NCBI GenBank assembly: GCA_037190485.1
Contig: JBBCJB010000010.1
Span: 1-64,000 of the forward strand
From: Parapedobacter sp037190485
GTDB taxonomy: Bacteria > Bacteroidota > Bacteroidia > Sphingobacteriales > Sphingobacteriaceae
Length of the DNA: 64,000 nt
Reading direction: 5' to 3'
Under the pieces are notes generated by a model. It ran no database searches and was not told the origin of the DNA. It saw only the letters and a program-made list of their open reading frames with translations. A program made the translations under genes and the position numbers. How positions within the stretch are numbered: the first letter of the stretch is position 1; each line of letters starts with the position of its first letter. Below are positions 52,918 through 62,275 of the stretch, in pieces.

Positions 52918-54762
52918 CTATTCAATGGTCACATTAAACACAAACGTAGCCTGTACCGTCAACCCGGATACAACCTCATAAACCAAGGCCTGCTTGATCA
53001 CATAGGTGGTTCCAACGGTCGTTTGTCCGGGGTACTGGCCAATGGTAAACACCCCGGCAGCTTCATTGAATTCCGAATATACGCGCGCGTCAGGCCCCCA
53101 GTTGGTCACGTTCCCATTTGCATCATACCAATGGCCGTATCCATTGGCCGTGGTCGTGGCGTTCAAGCGACCATTGGGCTCCACCCCATAGAAGCCGATA
53201 CGGCTGCCCAACAGACCGGCAATCTGGCTCGGTTGCAACACAAATGCGTTGCCCAATTGCCCTTGGTCTACGCGCACCGTGGCGCCGGCATACGCCGAGG
53301 CGTCGAACGGGAACCGGATGTCGTAGGTAAACGTGATGTCCTGCGGTTCGTCATCTTCATCAAACGTCAGGTAGCCGGCCACATCGGTGTTGTGCACCTT
53401 GATGCGATACGGCCACTGTTCGTCATTGCTTTCTTCCTCGTCCCATGCATGCGATGCATAGGTTTTGGGCGCGCCGGTAACGACAAACCAGAGGCGGCTG
53501 GTCGTTTGCGGCACCGTGAAGCGGGCCGTTGCGGTCGTGCCACTGTGCCGATCGCCATACACCCGTGTACCGTTGTCGAGCAAGGCCACGTAGCCGTAGC
53601 GCCAGCCTGCCCGCGTGGGATCGGCAATCGGATTGAAATCCGCATCGTCGACCAAACCCGTGAAATCGACCGACACTTCGGTGTTGGCGGCCGGAACGTC
53701 GAGCGGGATTACGTTGTAGCCCGTCGTACCCGGAACGCGGGCGCGGGTAACGCGTAAACTTCCGTCCGCCCGTGCATCGAATCCGTAAGCCAAGGTACCG
53801 ACGTGATCGCGTCCCAACGCCCGCAGCGCATCGATGTCCCATGTGGTGAACTTCGCCGCCATGTCATAAACCTCGTCATTGAGTTGTTCGTCGGTGATTC
53901 CCGTTATGCGCCTGTAAGCCTGGATCGGATCTTCGGGCTGTTGCGCTTCACGCCAGATACGGCCGACGATGTCGAGTCCATGCCGGTCGGCCCAGTAATG
54001 ATGGATGAAATAATTGGCATACCGATACCATTCATGGAGCTGATGCCGGTGGTAATGCTGGGCGTATACCGAGAAATGGTGCGATCCAAAATTCTCATCC
54101 GGATAATACCGGTGTGCCTGCCACTGGGCCGTCTGTTCCCAGAACCCATTACCGCCATTGCCACCGAATCCGTAACGGAATCCGTGCGAAGCCCCCAAAT
54201 CACAGCGCACCTGATACTGAAAGCTGTGCCCGATCTCGTGAGCGATGGTAGGCCCTACGGGCTGCGCAGTGTTCGGGCTGATCCATAGCGCGCCGATCAC
54301 GTCATCGTACCCACCGCCGTACGCCATCCACTCGGTGGTATGATGCAGGAAAATCATCATCTTGTACCGATCGAGTTTGGATAAGCCTTTACCACGCTCG
54401 GCAAATCGGAGGGTGCCCACGTTCAGTTCATAAAACGCCTCGGCCTTCTCGAGCAGGTCATCGATATCCACCCGATGGGTCGCCGGCACCGCTTCCGCAT
54501 TGGGGTCGTTGCTGCCATATCCAGCGCCCCAAAAAACGACGAAATGTTCCGAATGCCGACTCCGTTGGTGGCACCAGGTGCTGGCGGCGTCGTTGAAGTC
54601 CATGTCGGCAAACTCATTGGGCATATAGATCGTGAGCGTATCCGCCACCGGTTCTTCTTCCTTCTCCGTGATGCCCGGCTTTTTACAGGATACCGACCAC
54701 GACAAGGCGATTCCCGACAAAAAAAGCAGCAAGATCCTAACCGGCCTTCCCATACCCATCAT
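52918..54762 (-). CDS. Lipoprotein with zincin HEIGH motif (DUF6055-like) and C-terminal DUF4859-like domain
   Basis: 614 residues from the ATG at 54762 (MMGMGRPVRI), the first that gives a lipoprotein signal (SWSVSC, Cys26). Residues 55-380 carry a metalloprotease-type motif HEIGHSFQYQ (His175, Glu176, His179) with an aromatic/His-rich surround (FWEQTAQWQAHRYYP, HHFSVYAQHYHRHQLHEWYRYANYFIHHYW). A beta-sandwich follows, then the last 140 residues (ITFTYDIRFPFDASAY to FVFNVTIE) are shared with the two genes upstream. The first half resembles DUF6055 as I recall it. It could be a glycoprotein-directed peptidase, or an inactive glycan-binding protein that kept the motif. Confidence 0.75.
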   Translation of the reverse strand: MMGMGRPVRILLLFLSGIALSWSVSCKKPGITEKEEEPVADTLTIYMPNEFADMDFNDAASTWCHQRSRHSEHFVVFWGAGYGSNDPNAEAVPATHRVDIDDLLEKAEAFYELNVGTLRFAERGKGLSKLDRYKMMIFLHHTTEWMAYGGGYDDVIGALWISPNTAQPVGPTIAHEIGHSFQYQVRCDLGASHGFRYGFGGNGGNGFWEQTAQWQAHRYYPDENFGSHHFSVYAQHYHRHQLHEWYRYANYFIHHYWADRHGLDIVGRIWREAQQPEDPIQAYRRITGITDEQLNDEVYDMAAKFTTWDIDALRALGRDHVGTLAYGFDARADGSLRVTRARVPGTTGYNVIPLDVPAANTEVSVDFTGLVDDADFNPIADPTRAGWRYGYVALLDNGTRVYGDRHSGTTATARFTVPQTTSRLWFVVTGAPKTYASHAWDEEESNDEQWPYRIKVHNTDVAGYLTFDEDDEPQDITFTYDIRFPFDASAYAGATVRVDQGQLGNAFVLQPSQIAGLLGSRIGFYGVEPNGRLNATTTANGYGHWYDANGNVTNWGPDARVYSEFNEAAGVFTIGQYPGQTTVGTTYVIKQALVYEVVSGLTVQATFVFNVTIE

Positions 54763-54817
54763 TGTATTTCGTATAAAAAACGTGATGCCAGCGGCCTTGC
54801 CAGCATCACGGCAAGCA

Positions 54818-56221
54818 TTATTCCACGGTGATGTTAAAGACAAAGAACACCTGTACGGCATCGCCAGAACCCCGATAAATCAAGGATTGGCGCACCACGA
54901 AATTATCGCCCGCGAAATTCCGATCCGGGAATTGACCAATATTGAATGCCAGGTTTGCCGGCTTAAATTCGCAATACAACCGCGCATCCGTCCCCCAATT
55001 CACGATACTGCCATCGGCACCAAACCAATGGCCCGGATGGGCAGCGGTACTGTTGTGATTCAGCGAACCATCTGGCGCCACCCCAGAAAAAGTGGCCCGT
55101 TGGTTCGCCAGATGCGCTGAAATACTGCCCGCTGGAGCCCCCAATATCCGGGATAAGCCCAATGAATCGAGCTTGACCTCGGTAGCCGCGTAGCCGGCAC
55201 CTTCGGGCAACTTCACGTCCAATACAACGGTTTCCTGCCTTAGCCCCCATGCCACGTTCGTCAATTTGAAGCGCACCACGTGCGTACCCGGCTGGTAAAA
55301 CCGGGTCGTCGTGGACGTATTGATGTTCAAGGCGATGCTGTTTACGGGCATGCTGTTTAGCATTGCCGGAATCCGGTAATGGGATATCGGGCCCGCATTG
55401 AATTCGGTCGTGCCCACCCGCGCGATGCTTTTCAGCGGATACGTCATGCCTTTGAAGAATGGGTATTCGTATACGATCGACGTATCGGTGAGCACTTCAG
55501 GGTAGTAGGGCGACCAATCCGCGAAACTCGGCAGCGCGGCACGACGGATCACCTCGCCTTTCTTCGGATTGAAGCGCTTTCCGTCCCGGTCTTCCCACAC
55601 ATAGATGATCCGGTTTTCGGGCGTGGCCCGGTATTCCGTCGTTACGCGGAAATCGCGCAATTCGGTGGCCGGGCTTTCCGCTAGCATGGGCGTGGTGTTG
55701 GTGGCCGAGGCAAATACCGAGTCGGGCTTGATGGGAAGCAGGTTGATGTCCAACGCCTCCTTGTACACCTTGGTTCCCGAAATATTCGTCACCTGCAGGT
55801 CCAGGGTGTACAATCCCGGCGGCACGTGCTGCGTAGCCGGCGTGATGGTCACCTTGCCGCCGATGTCGTTCACCGATAAGGCCGGTGCCGAATCCGGTCC
55901 GATCTTGGCATTCAGTTGCTCCAAGGTATTGTCATCTGCCCCCACTTGCGCCAGAAAGACGTGGAAGTCGTGGGTATCCAAAAACTCGGTCACAACCGCA
56001 CCCGTGTTCTTATTGCGGACTTCGAGCAATTCCACGGTCATCGGGGTGGAGCTGCCGTTGGCGATCAACGGCGGCGTACTGGCGGCCATCCCCTGCATGA
56101 CCTGCAACTCGGCGATGTTATAGCGCAGGCTATCATTCAAAAAACCGATCTGTTCGGGTTTGCATCCCTGTGCCACGACCAGTGATACCAGGGCCAACCG
56201 CCATAAATTTCTCCAATTCAT
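54818..56221 (-). CDS. Surface lipoprotein (DUF5007-like) with C-terminal DUF4859-like domain
   Basis: 467 residues, lipobox VVAQGC. The N-terminal part contains two beta-sandwich repeats (MTVELLEVRNKNTGAVVTEF; GLYTLDLQVTNISGTKVYKEALDI), as in bacterial Ig-like surface glycan-binding proteins. The last 135 residues match its neighbours (GSLNHNSTAAHPGHWFGADGS, WGTDARLYCEF, FNIGQFPDRNFAGDNFVVRQS, FFVFNITVE). Position directly after susD and one other lipoprotein suggests a surface glycan-binding protein that helps SusCD. No catalytic motif is visible. Confidence 0.7.
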   Translation of the reverse strand: MNWRNLWRLALVSLVVAQGCKPEQIGFLNDSLRYNIAELQVMQGMAASTPPLIANGSSTPMTVELLEVRNKNTGAVVTEFLDTHDFHVFLAQVGADDNTLEQLNAKIGPDSAPALSVNDIGGKVTITPATQHVPPGLYTLDLQVTNISGTKVYKEALDINLLPIKPDSVFASATNTTPMLAESPATELRDFRVTTEYRATPENRIIYVWEDRDGKRFNPKKGEVIRRAALPSFADWSPYYPEVLTDTSIVYEYPFFKGMTYPLKSIARVGTTEFNAGPISHYRIPAMLNSMPVNSIALNINTSTTTRFYQPGTHVVRFKLTNVAWGLRQETVVLDVKLPEGAGYAATEVKLDSLGLSRILGAPAGSISAHLANQRATFSGVAPDGSLNHNSTAAHPGHWFGADGSIVNWGTDARLYCEFKPANLAFNIGQFPDRNFAGDNFVVRQSLIYRGSGDAVQVFFVFNITVE

Positions 56222-56239
56222 CGTATTCGGATTTAAACC

Positions 56240-57373
56240 TTAGTTAATCGTTATATTAAACACAAATTCGGCGCGGATCTGCTGGGCATTGCGATTGGTA
56301 TACACCATGGCCTGCCGCAGCCTGTATTTGTCGCCGGATGCCAACCGATCCGGGAATTGCCCGATGGTGAACGTGAACGTCGAACCGTTGTACTCGGAAT
56401 AGAGGCGGGCATCGTTGCCCCACGCCACGACCCGGCCCGTACCATCGAACCAATGGCCCGGTGCCACGGCAGTGTAGTTGCTGGAGAGGCTGCCGTCGGG
56501 CTCGATGGCGTAGAAGACGATCGAACTGCCGAGCAGCGAGGTCAGTTCTTCCACCTGCAACTTGAAGGTCTCCGCGATCCAACCGGTCTGGGCTACCACC
56601 GACGTACCGGAATACGCGCTTGCCGCGTTGAACGCGACATCATAGGTAAACCGGATGCCGTTTGGCAAATCCTCGATGAGCGGCCCCGTTTCGGTAACGG
56701 CGATGAAGTCGAGGATAAAATTATGCGTATTGTTCAGCACGTTCAATGTCGTACCCGAAGCCGTCTTGATACCGGACGTTTGGCACAGGATCCGTGCATC
56801 GGGCACGTCGTTCCGATCCACCCGCACGTTCCCATCCGGGCCAACCTGATCGGGTTCCCCCCGCACTTTCACCATAAAGAGCAGGTATATATCCTGGTAG
56901 GTCCACTGCCCACGCGGTTGGAGTACCCGTTGGTAGGCAAAACCTTCGACCTGGGCGGTATTTTCAATGAACGTGTAGGCATTCTTTGCCGTTCCCAACC
57001 AGTGCGAACCGTCGGTGTTGATGTACATCCTGATCAGATCCGGCTCCAGCTCCTGCATGAAGTCGGCGAAGGCATAGTTGGCGTTTTCATCGATGTTGCG
57101 TACCGAATCGCGTTTAACTTTGAAATAACGGGATACGGAGTAGTCGGATGGTGCCCAGAACGTCTTCGCGTTGTTGATCTCCTCGCGCAGCCCCAGGTGG
57201 TCGATGATCATCAGGAGGCTATCGAACATGCGATGCGGATGCGAGGCGAGGTATTCGTACGTACTTTTGCTCACTTCGGCCTGGTGCACGCCGTCATCCG
57301 TGAGGTAGGACGCCTTCTGGCACCCCGATGCCGCAAGCAGCATCCCGATACCGAACATATATATGGCTTTCAT
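56240..57373 (-). CDS. Fasciclin-like lipoprotein with C-terminal DUF4859-like domain
   Basis: 377 residues, lipobox AASGC. Residues 30-200 look like a fasciclin repeat (KSTYEYLASHPHRMFDSLLMIIDHLGLREEINNAKTFWAPSDYSVSRYF). The C-terminal 140 residues are the shared domain (IRFTYDVAFNAASAYSGT, SLLGSSIVFYAIEPDGSLSSNYT, APGHWFDGTGRVVAWGNDARLY, FVFNITIN). It lies 18 bp after susD and before the other two DUF4859-like genes. Fasciclin domains mediate adhesion, so a surface role in holding substrate is plausible. Confidence 0.72.
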   Translation of the reverse strand: MKAIYMFGIGMLLAASGCQKASYLTDDGVHQAEVSKSTYEYLASHPHRMFDSLLMIIDHLGLREEINNAKTFWAPSDYSVSRYFKVKRDSVRNIDENANYAFADFMQELEPDLIRMYINTDGSHWLGTAKNAYTFIENTAQVEGFAYQRVLQPRGQWTYQDIYLLFMVKVRGEPDQVGPDGNVRVDRNDVPDARILCQTSGIKTASGTTLNVLNNTHNFILDFIAVTETGPLIEDLPNGIRFTYDVAFNAASAYSGTSVVAQTGWIAETFKLQVEELTSLLGSSIVFYAIEPDGSLSSNYTAVAPGHWFDGTGRVVAWGNDARLYSEYNGSTFTFTIGQFPDRLASGDKYRLRQAMVYTNRNAQQIRAEFVFNITIN

Positions 57374-57391
57374 ATCAATCGATTTAACTGT

Positions 57392-58864
57392 TTATAAATT
57401 TACCGTGGCCCAATACGGGGTCTGGTTCAATAACGGGTTCTGATTGAGCATACTCGGATCGAATGGCCAATAATACTTACCCGCATTGAACTGCATCGAG
57501 GTCATCTTCACGGCCGGGAATTCGAACACACCGAAGTGCTTGAACAGCCGTACCATGTCGTAGTAGCGATGGCCTTCCAGGAACAATTCACGGGCCCGTT
57601 CATCAAAGATCGCCTTGATCAATGTCCCTTCGCCATTCCACGCCGGCAAGCCTGCATGCATCCGCACCTGGTTCAGGATTTCCGTGGCTTCGGTTGCATT
57701 CCCTGTCGCGGCCAATGCTTCGGCCCGCAGGAGCTTGATATCCGAATAGCGGAACACCACGATGTTGTTCTTGTAGATCGGCACGGCGTTGTTGGTTGCG
57801 TCGCTGAAAGTGAGGTTGGCGTATTTGCTGCAAATGACGTAGCTGGTATTGAGCGTGGTGTCGAATGCAAATTTGAGCCGTTTGTCATCGGGATTGGCAT
57901 ACAGCGTCCGGATACGGGCCGGCGGTATGACCAAGCCTACACTGGTTAACCGGTTGTAGGGGGCAACCAAGGTCATGTTTCCGATTCCGGTGCGTGTACC
58001 CTCGTTGGTCGCATTCTGGGAAATCTCGAAAATCCCTTCGGAAGAATTGCCTTGGAAGATGTTGCGGTACACCAGGCTGTCTCGCGACACATACGTATAC
58101 ATATCACTCAGGATTACCGAATCGGCAGCAGCCGCAGCCTCGCTATACGCGCCTTTCCACGCCTGCAAATGGGCCTCCAACGCAAATACGGCCCCCTTGT
58201 TTGCCCGCACGCCCAAATCGGCCGAAGTCGCGTTGTTCCAGCCCAGCAGTCTTTTTGCCTCCGCCAGGTCGCTCGCACTTTGGGCCAGCACCGCTTCCGG
58301 GGTGGCCGCGGGATGGTTCTCTGCATACAGGGGCTTCACCGCATCGGTGATGATGGGTACCCCGCCCCACACGCGCCCCATGTAGAAATACATGAAGGCA
58401 CGCAGGAAATAGGCTTCCCCCAACAGGAAATTCCGCCTCGCCGCGCTGCTGAATACCGACGCGTCCATAGCTGGAATGCGGTCAATTACCCGATTGGCTT
58501 GATCGATCACCCGATAGAACGAATCATAGCGCCTTAATTGGTACATCGGGTTACCTACATCGGCCGAGCCAACGGCCAGGTTCCATTGTCCATTCAGCAC
58601 TTGGCTGAATGGATAGACATTCGCCGCGCTGAACTCGTCAGACGGCAGGTCGCCGTAGGCATAGAAGGCGATTCCGTTGGCACTGTTAAACGCCGTTCTT
58701 ATCAAGGCGTAGGTACCGGCAACGGCAGCGTCCACGTCGCTTTGGGTCTTCCAGAAATTTTCATCCGTCAACGCGCTTTGGGGTTCCAAGTCCAAAAAAT
58801 CCGTGCATGAGGATACGGCTATCAACGCACTTAGCAGGAATATGTATATGTAGTTCGTTTTCAT
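57392..58864 (-). CDS. SusD/RagB-type glycan-binding lipoprotein of PUL 3
   Basis: 490 residues with lipobox AVSSC. SusD marks: LGEAYFLRAFMYFYMGRVWGGVPIITDAV, ANKGAVFALEAHLQAWKG, FRYSDIKLLRAEALAATGNATEA, ERARELFLEGHRYYDMVRLFKHFG. It follows susC by 13 bp and starts the run of lipoproteins. Confidence 0.94.
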   Translation of the reverse strand: MKTNYIYIFLLSALIAVSSCTDFLDLEPQSALTDENFWKTQSDVDAAVAGTYALIRTAFNSANGIAFYAYGDLPSDEFSAANVYPFSQVLNGQWNLAVGSADVGNPMYQLRRYDSFYRVIDQANRVIDRIPAMDASVFSSAARRNFLLGEAYFLRAFMYFYMGRVWGGVPIITDAVKPLYAENHPAATPEAVLAQSASDLAEAKRLLGWNNATSADLGVRANKGAVFALEAHLQAWKGAYSEAAAAADSVILSDMYTYVSRDSLVYRNIFQGNSSEGIFEISQNATNEGTRTGIGNMTLVAPYNRLTSVGLVIPPARIRTLYANPDDKRLKFAFDTTLNTSYVICSKYANLTFSDATNNAVPIYKNNIVVFRYSDIKLLRAEALAATGNATEATEILNQVRMHAGLPAWNGEGTLIKAIFDERARELFLEGHRYYDMVRLFKHFGVFEFPAVKMTSMQFNAGKYYWPFDPSMLNQNPLLNQTPYWATVNL

Positions 58865-58877
58865 TGCGCTATCGTTA

Positions 58878-61800
58878 CTATAGATTGAAATCTAAACCAA
58901 AGGTCCACTTCTTGGGTATCGGGTAGCCATTGCCACCGGAGTAACCGTTTGGATCCACCGCTTCGGGATCGGGTACCGACGACCACGATATGATCGCGAT
59001 GTTGTCTAGCACGGCATAGAGCCGCAGCGAACGCAAGCCCAACCGCTTGGCGAAACCGGTCGGGACGTTGTAGCCCGCGCGCACGTTCTTCAGGCGGATG
59101 AAGCTGGCATCCTCCACGAAGGTACTGTTGGCGATGTGCCAATTGTCGACCGTATTCCTGAACAACGTCGGGAACCTCGCAATGTCTCCGGGCTGCCTCC
59201 AGAAGTCGGCCAGGTCAAAATCGCCCGATATGGCCGAGTTGGTTCCCCACGTGCTGTACAGTAAGGCAGACCCCGCGTCCTGCAAGCGATCGGACAAGTA
59301 TCCGTTCCATAACGTGCGTCCAAAAACGAAGGTCGTCAACGCCGTAAGCGACCAGTTTTTGTAGGAAAGCGTATGCGTCATCCCGCCCACGAAATCGGGG
59401 TTGGGATTACCCATATCCAACTTATCGTTATCATCGATGATGTAATCTCCATTCATGTCCAGCCGCCGGGGATCGCCGGCCCGGTACTGGTTGCCCGTGG
59501 CGGATCCATGCCGGATGCGGTCGCCGGTCAAGGGATTGATCGGGACATCGGCATCGGTGGAGTACACGCCTTCGACCTGCCAGATCTTGAATGGATACAG
59601 CGGTTGGCCTACATTCAGCGCGCGTTCCATCCACGGTGGCCCCACCTTGATTTCACGGCCACCATACGGCAGTCGCGTCACGTAATTCCGGTTGTAGGAA
59701 ATGTTGAAGTTCGTGTTCCATTGGAAAGCCGATCTCGGCCCCATGTTCCGTGAATTGATCGTAAGTTCGACACCCGAGTTCCGCAGATTGATGAAGTTGT
59801 TCTCGATCGTGCCGTACCCCGACGTCACGGGCATCTGCAGGCCATAGACGAGATTCACCGAATTGCGAACATAGAAATCCGCGTTCACTTCGATGCGGTC
59901 GTTCAGCATGTTCAGGTCGAAACCGACATTCAGCTGCGGCGAACTTTCCCACTTGATGCTTGCCGAGGTGGCGGGGGCGTTGTAGTTCGCGTAAGCCACG
60001 GTCGTACCGTTGTAGGTAGGTTGGTTACTCACCGCAGGCATGCCCAGCGAGGCTGGCTGGTAGCCGGCCACCCCATTGTCCAAGACCGAGCCATTGTAGG
60101 TGGCGTCATAGGAAAGCATGGTAAAATGTGCGTATTCCGAACCCGGATCACGGCCGGTGAGGCCGTAACTGCCCCTGATCTTGAAAAACGTCACGAAATC
60201 GCCCCACTCCTTGAAAAAATCTTCCTCGCTGATTGCCCATCCCGCCGAAATCGACGGGAATACCCCCCAGCGGTTGTCGGCGCTGTACCGGGATGAGGCA
60301 TCCATCCGGTAACTGCCCGATATGAGGTAACGGTTTTTATAATCGTATCCCAGCCGTCCGAAAACAGACATACGCGCACGCTCGGCTATCGTGGATCGGC
60401 CGTAGAGGTTCGGTCCGGAGCCGATGCCCGCGACGGTTTTGATGGCCTCGTTGTTCAGGCTCCTGCCAAGCAATTGCGACACATTGCCCACATTCTTTTC
60501 CATCCCATAACCCAGCACCCCGCTTACGGTGTGGCCAGCATCGAATGTCTTGGCATAGTTCAGGTAACTTTCCCACTCCCACCGCCGATTCTGGTTCACC
60601 CAGTTCTGCGCGGTGTTCCAATTGCCGGTGAGCAATACCGGCCGGTAAAGGTCGCGCGTGTTGTTGTTCACGTTGAATGAAAACTGCGACCTCAGCGACA
60701 GTTCGGGGACAAACAGCTCCTGGATGGTACCGGCCACGTTACCGTTGATGCTTGTGGCCCGGTCGTTGTCGAGCAAGCCATCGTAACGGCCGGTATAGAT
60801 CTGCCGATCGAGGTCGCCGATTTCCCAGAACGAAGATGGGAAGCCCCACGTGTTGAATGGATATTTCTGTTCGTCTCCGGAACCGTGCTTGGATTTGGTG
60901 AAGCCGGCAAAGACATTGGTTTCGAATTGCAGGTTCTTGATCGGGTTTACCTGCAGCATCAACCGCGGCGTCAGGCTCTGGTTGGCGAATCCCATCATCA
61001 CGCCCTCTTCGTAATAATGTTGGGCCGAAATGCGGTATACGAACTTCTCCATCGCCCCCCCGATGCTCACGTTCACGTTCGTGATCGGGGCAGACTGCAG
61101 GAACAGCCCCTGCCAGTCGGTCGCGTTGTTAAAGGCTGGGTTCAGGCTGTCGGTGAGCATCTGGTGGATCTGGCCGGAGTAGAACCAGTCGTATTCGCCG
61201 GCTCCGTACAGCAGTGCCATCTTCATCCGCCTGTCGGCGGCGCCCACCATGATGGGTTTCATGGCAGGACGGCTCGAAATACCCGAGTAGGCGGCTACCC
61301 GCACTTCGGGCACGCCTGTCATGGGGCGCTTGGTTTTGACGATGATCACGCCGTTTGCCGCACGCGCACCGTAAATCGCAGCGGCCGACGCATCCTTCAG
61401 TATATCGACGGATTCGATGTCGTTCGGGTTGATCGCTTGCAGCGGGCTGGCATTCCCGTACGCAGCTTGGATGTCGCTTACGTCGTAGATGATGCCGTCG
61501 ATGACGTAAAGCGGTGCCTGCAACTGGTTGTCTGCCAGTCCAAGGTTGCTCGATCCACGGATATTGACGATGTTGTTGGTGCCCGGTTCGCCCGACGTAC
61601 TCAATACGGTCAGGCCCGCCACGCGCCCTTGAAGCATCTGGTCGAACGTGGCGTATGGCGTGTTTTCAAAATCACGCCCCTTCACCGTGGAAACGGCACC
61701 CGTCATCTTTCGGCGCTGGATATCCTGATACCCCACCACCACCACTTCATCCAAGCTTGAAGCATCCTCTTCCAGGGTGATGTCCATGCTCGTCGTGCCA

Positions 61801-62078
61801 CCCGGAACAACACGCTCCAACGGATGGAACCCCACATACGTGAAAATCAACGTCCTGTTGGGCCCACGTGGCGTGATCACGTAACGGCCGTTGTCATTCG
61901 TCACCACGGTGTTCGGCTCGCCCTTCTCTTTGACGGTTACGCCAGCCAATGGTTCACCCCGCTGGTCTTTCACGATACCCGTTACCGACCGGTCCTGTGC
62001 CTGCACCGGCGGGTGGCTACCCAAGGCCCAGCACAGAAACAATAGGTACCGAATGTTCATCATGTATTGACTCTTCAT
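58878..62078 (-). CDS. SusC/RagA TonB-dependent transporter of PUL 3
   Basis: About 1066 residues from MKSQYMMNIR (ATG 62078; an in-frame ATG at 62135 lies upstream of any signal logic). The signal peptide ends PPVQAQ; a carboxypeptidase-regulatory-like domain (SVTGIVKDQRGEPLAGVTVKEKG) and TonB box/plug (LDEVVVVGYQDIQRRKMTGAVS) follow, then the barrel ending KKWTFGLDFNL. There is no STN domain. It leads a six-gene operon that ends with the GH127 gene; a TACATTTG -7 element lies about 126 bases upstream. Confidence 0.94.
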   Translation of the reverse strand: MKSQYMMNIRYLLFLCWALGSHPPVQAQDRSVTGIVKDQRGEPLAGVTVKEKGEPNTVVTNDNGRYVITPRGPNRTLIFTYVGFHPLERVVPGGTTSMDITLEEDASSLDEVVVVGYQDIQRRKMTGAVSTVKGRDFENTPYATFDQMLQGRVAGLTVLSTSGEPGTNNIVNIRGSSNLGLADNQLQAPLYVIDGIIYDVSDIQAAYGNASPLQAINPNDIESVDILKDASAAAIYGARAANGVIIVKTKRPMTGVPEVRVAAYSGISSRPAMKPIMVGAADRRMKMALLYGAGEYDWFYSGQIHQMLTDSLNPAFNNATDWQGLFLQSAPITNVNVSIGGAMEKFVYRISAQHYYEEGVMMGFANQSLTPRLMLQVNPIKNLQFETNVFAGFTKSKHGSGDEQKYPFNTWGFPSSFWEIGDLDRQIYTGRYDGLLDNDRATSINGNVAGTIQELFVPELSLRSQFSFNVNNNTRDLYRPVLLTGNWNTAQNWVNQNRRWEWESYLNYAKTFDAGHTVSGVLGYGMEKNVGNVSQLLGRSLNNEAIKTVAGIGSGPNLYGRSTIAERARMSVFGRLGYDYKNRYLISGSYRMDASSRYSADNRWGVFPSISAGWAISEEDFFKEWGDFVTFFKIRGSYGLTGRDPGSEYAHFTMLSYDATYNGSVLDNGVAGYQPASLGMPAVSNQPTYNGTTVAYANYNAPATSASIKWESSPQLNVGFDLNMLNDRIEVNADFYVRNSVNLVYGLQMPVTSGYGTIENNFINLRNSGVELTINSRNMGPRSAFQWNTNFNISYNRNYVTRLPYGGREIKVGPPWMERALNVGQPLYPFKIWQVEGVYSTDADVPINPLTGDRIRHGSATGNQYRAGDPRRLDMNGDYIIDDNDKLDMGNPNPDFVGGMTHTLSYKNWSLTALTTFVFGRTLWNGYLSDRLQDAGSALLYSTWGTNSAISGDFDLADFWRQPGDIARFPTLFRNTVDNWHIANSTFVEDASFIRLKNVRAGYNVPTGFAKRLGLRSLRLYAVLDNIAIISWSSVPDPEAVDPNGYSGGNGYPIPKKWTFGLDFNL

Positions 62079-62203
62079 TTTTAGATAATTTGGTAAAAAA
62101 AATAATCCCGATCGTAGCCAACTCTTGCAATCCAAACGCTAACAACCCTCAGTTTAACCGGCTAATTGGCTGTAAAAAAGTCAAACTGACATTTAATACA
62201 GGT

Positions 62204-62211
62204 CAAATGTA
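62204..62211 (-). promoter_or_regulatory. Candidate -7 element of PUL 3 susC
   Basis: TACATTTG on the minus strand matches TAnnTTTG and equals the element at 46926-46933. It implies a leader of about 120 bases before the ATG at 62078. Confidence 0.45.
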
Positions 62212-62275
62212 ACAGAAATATTCATACAATATTAATCAGATTTTAACCGATAACCATCCAAATTTGGCCGATCCG

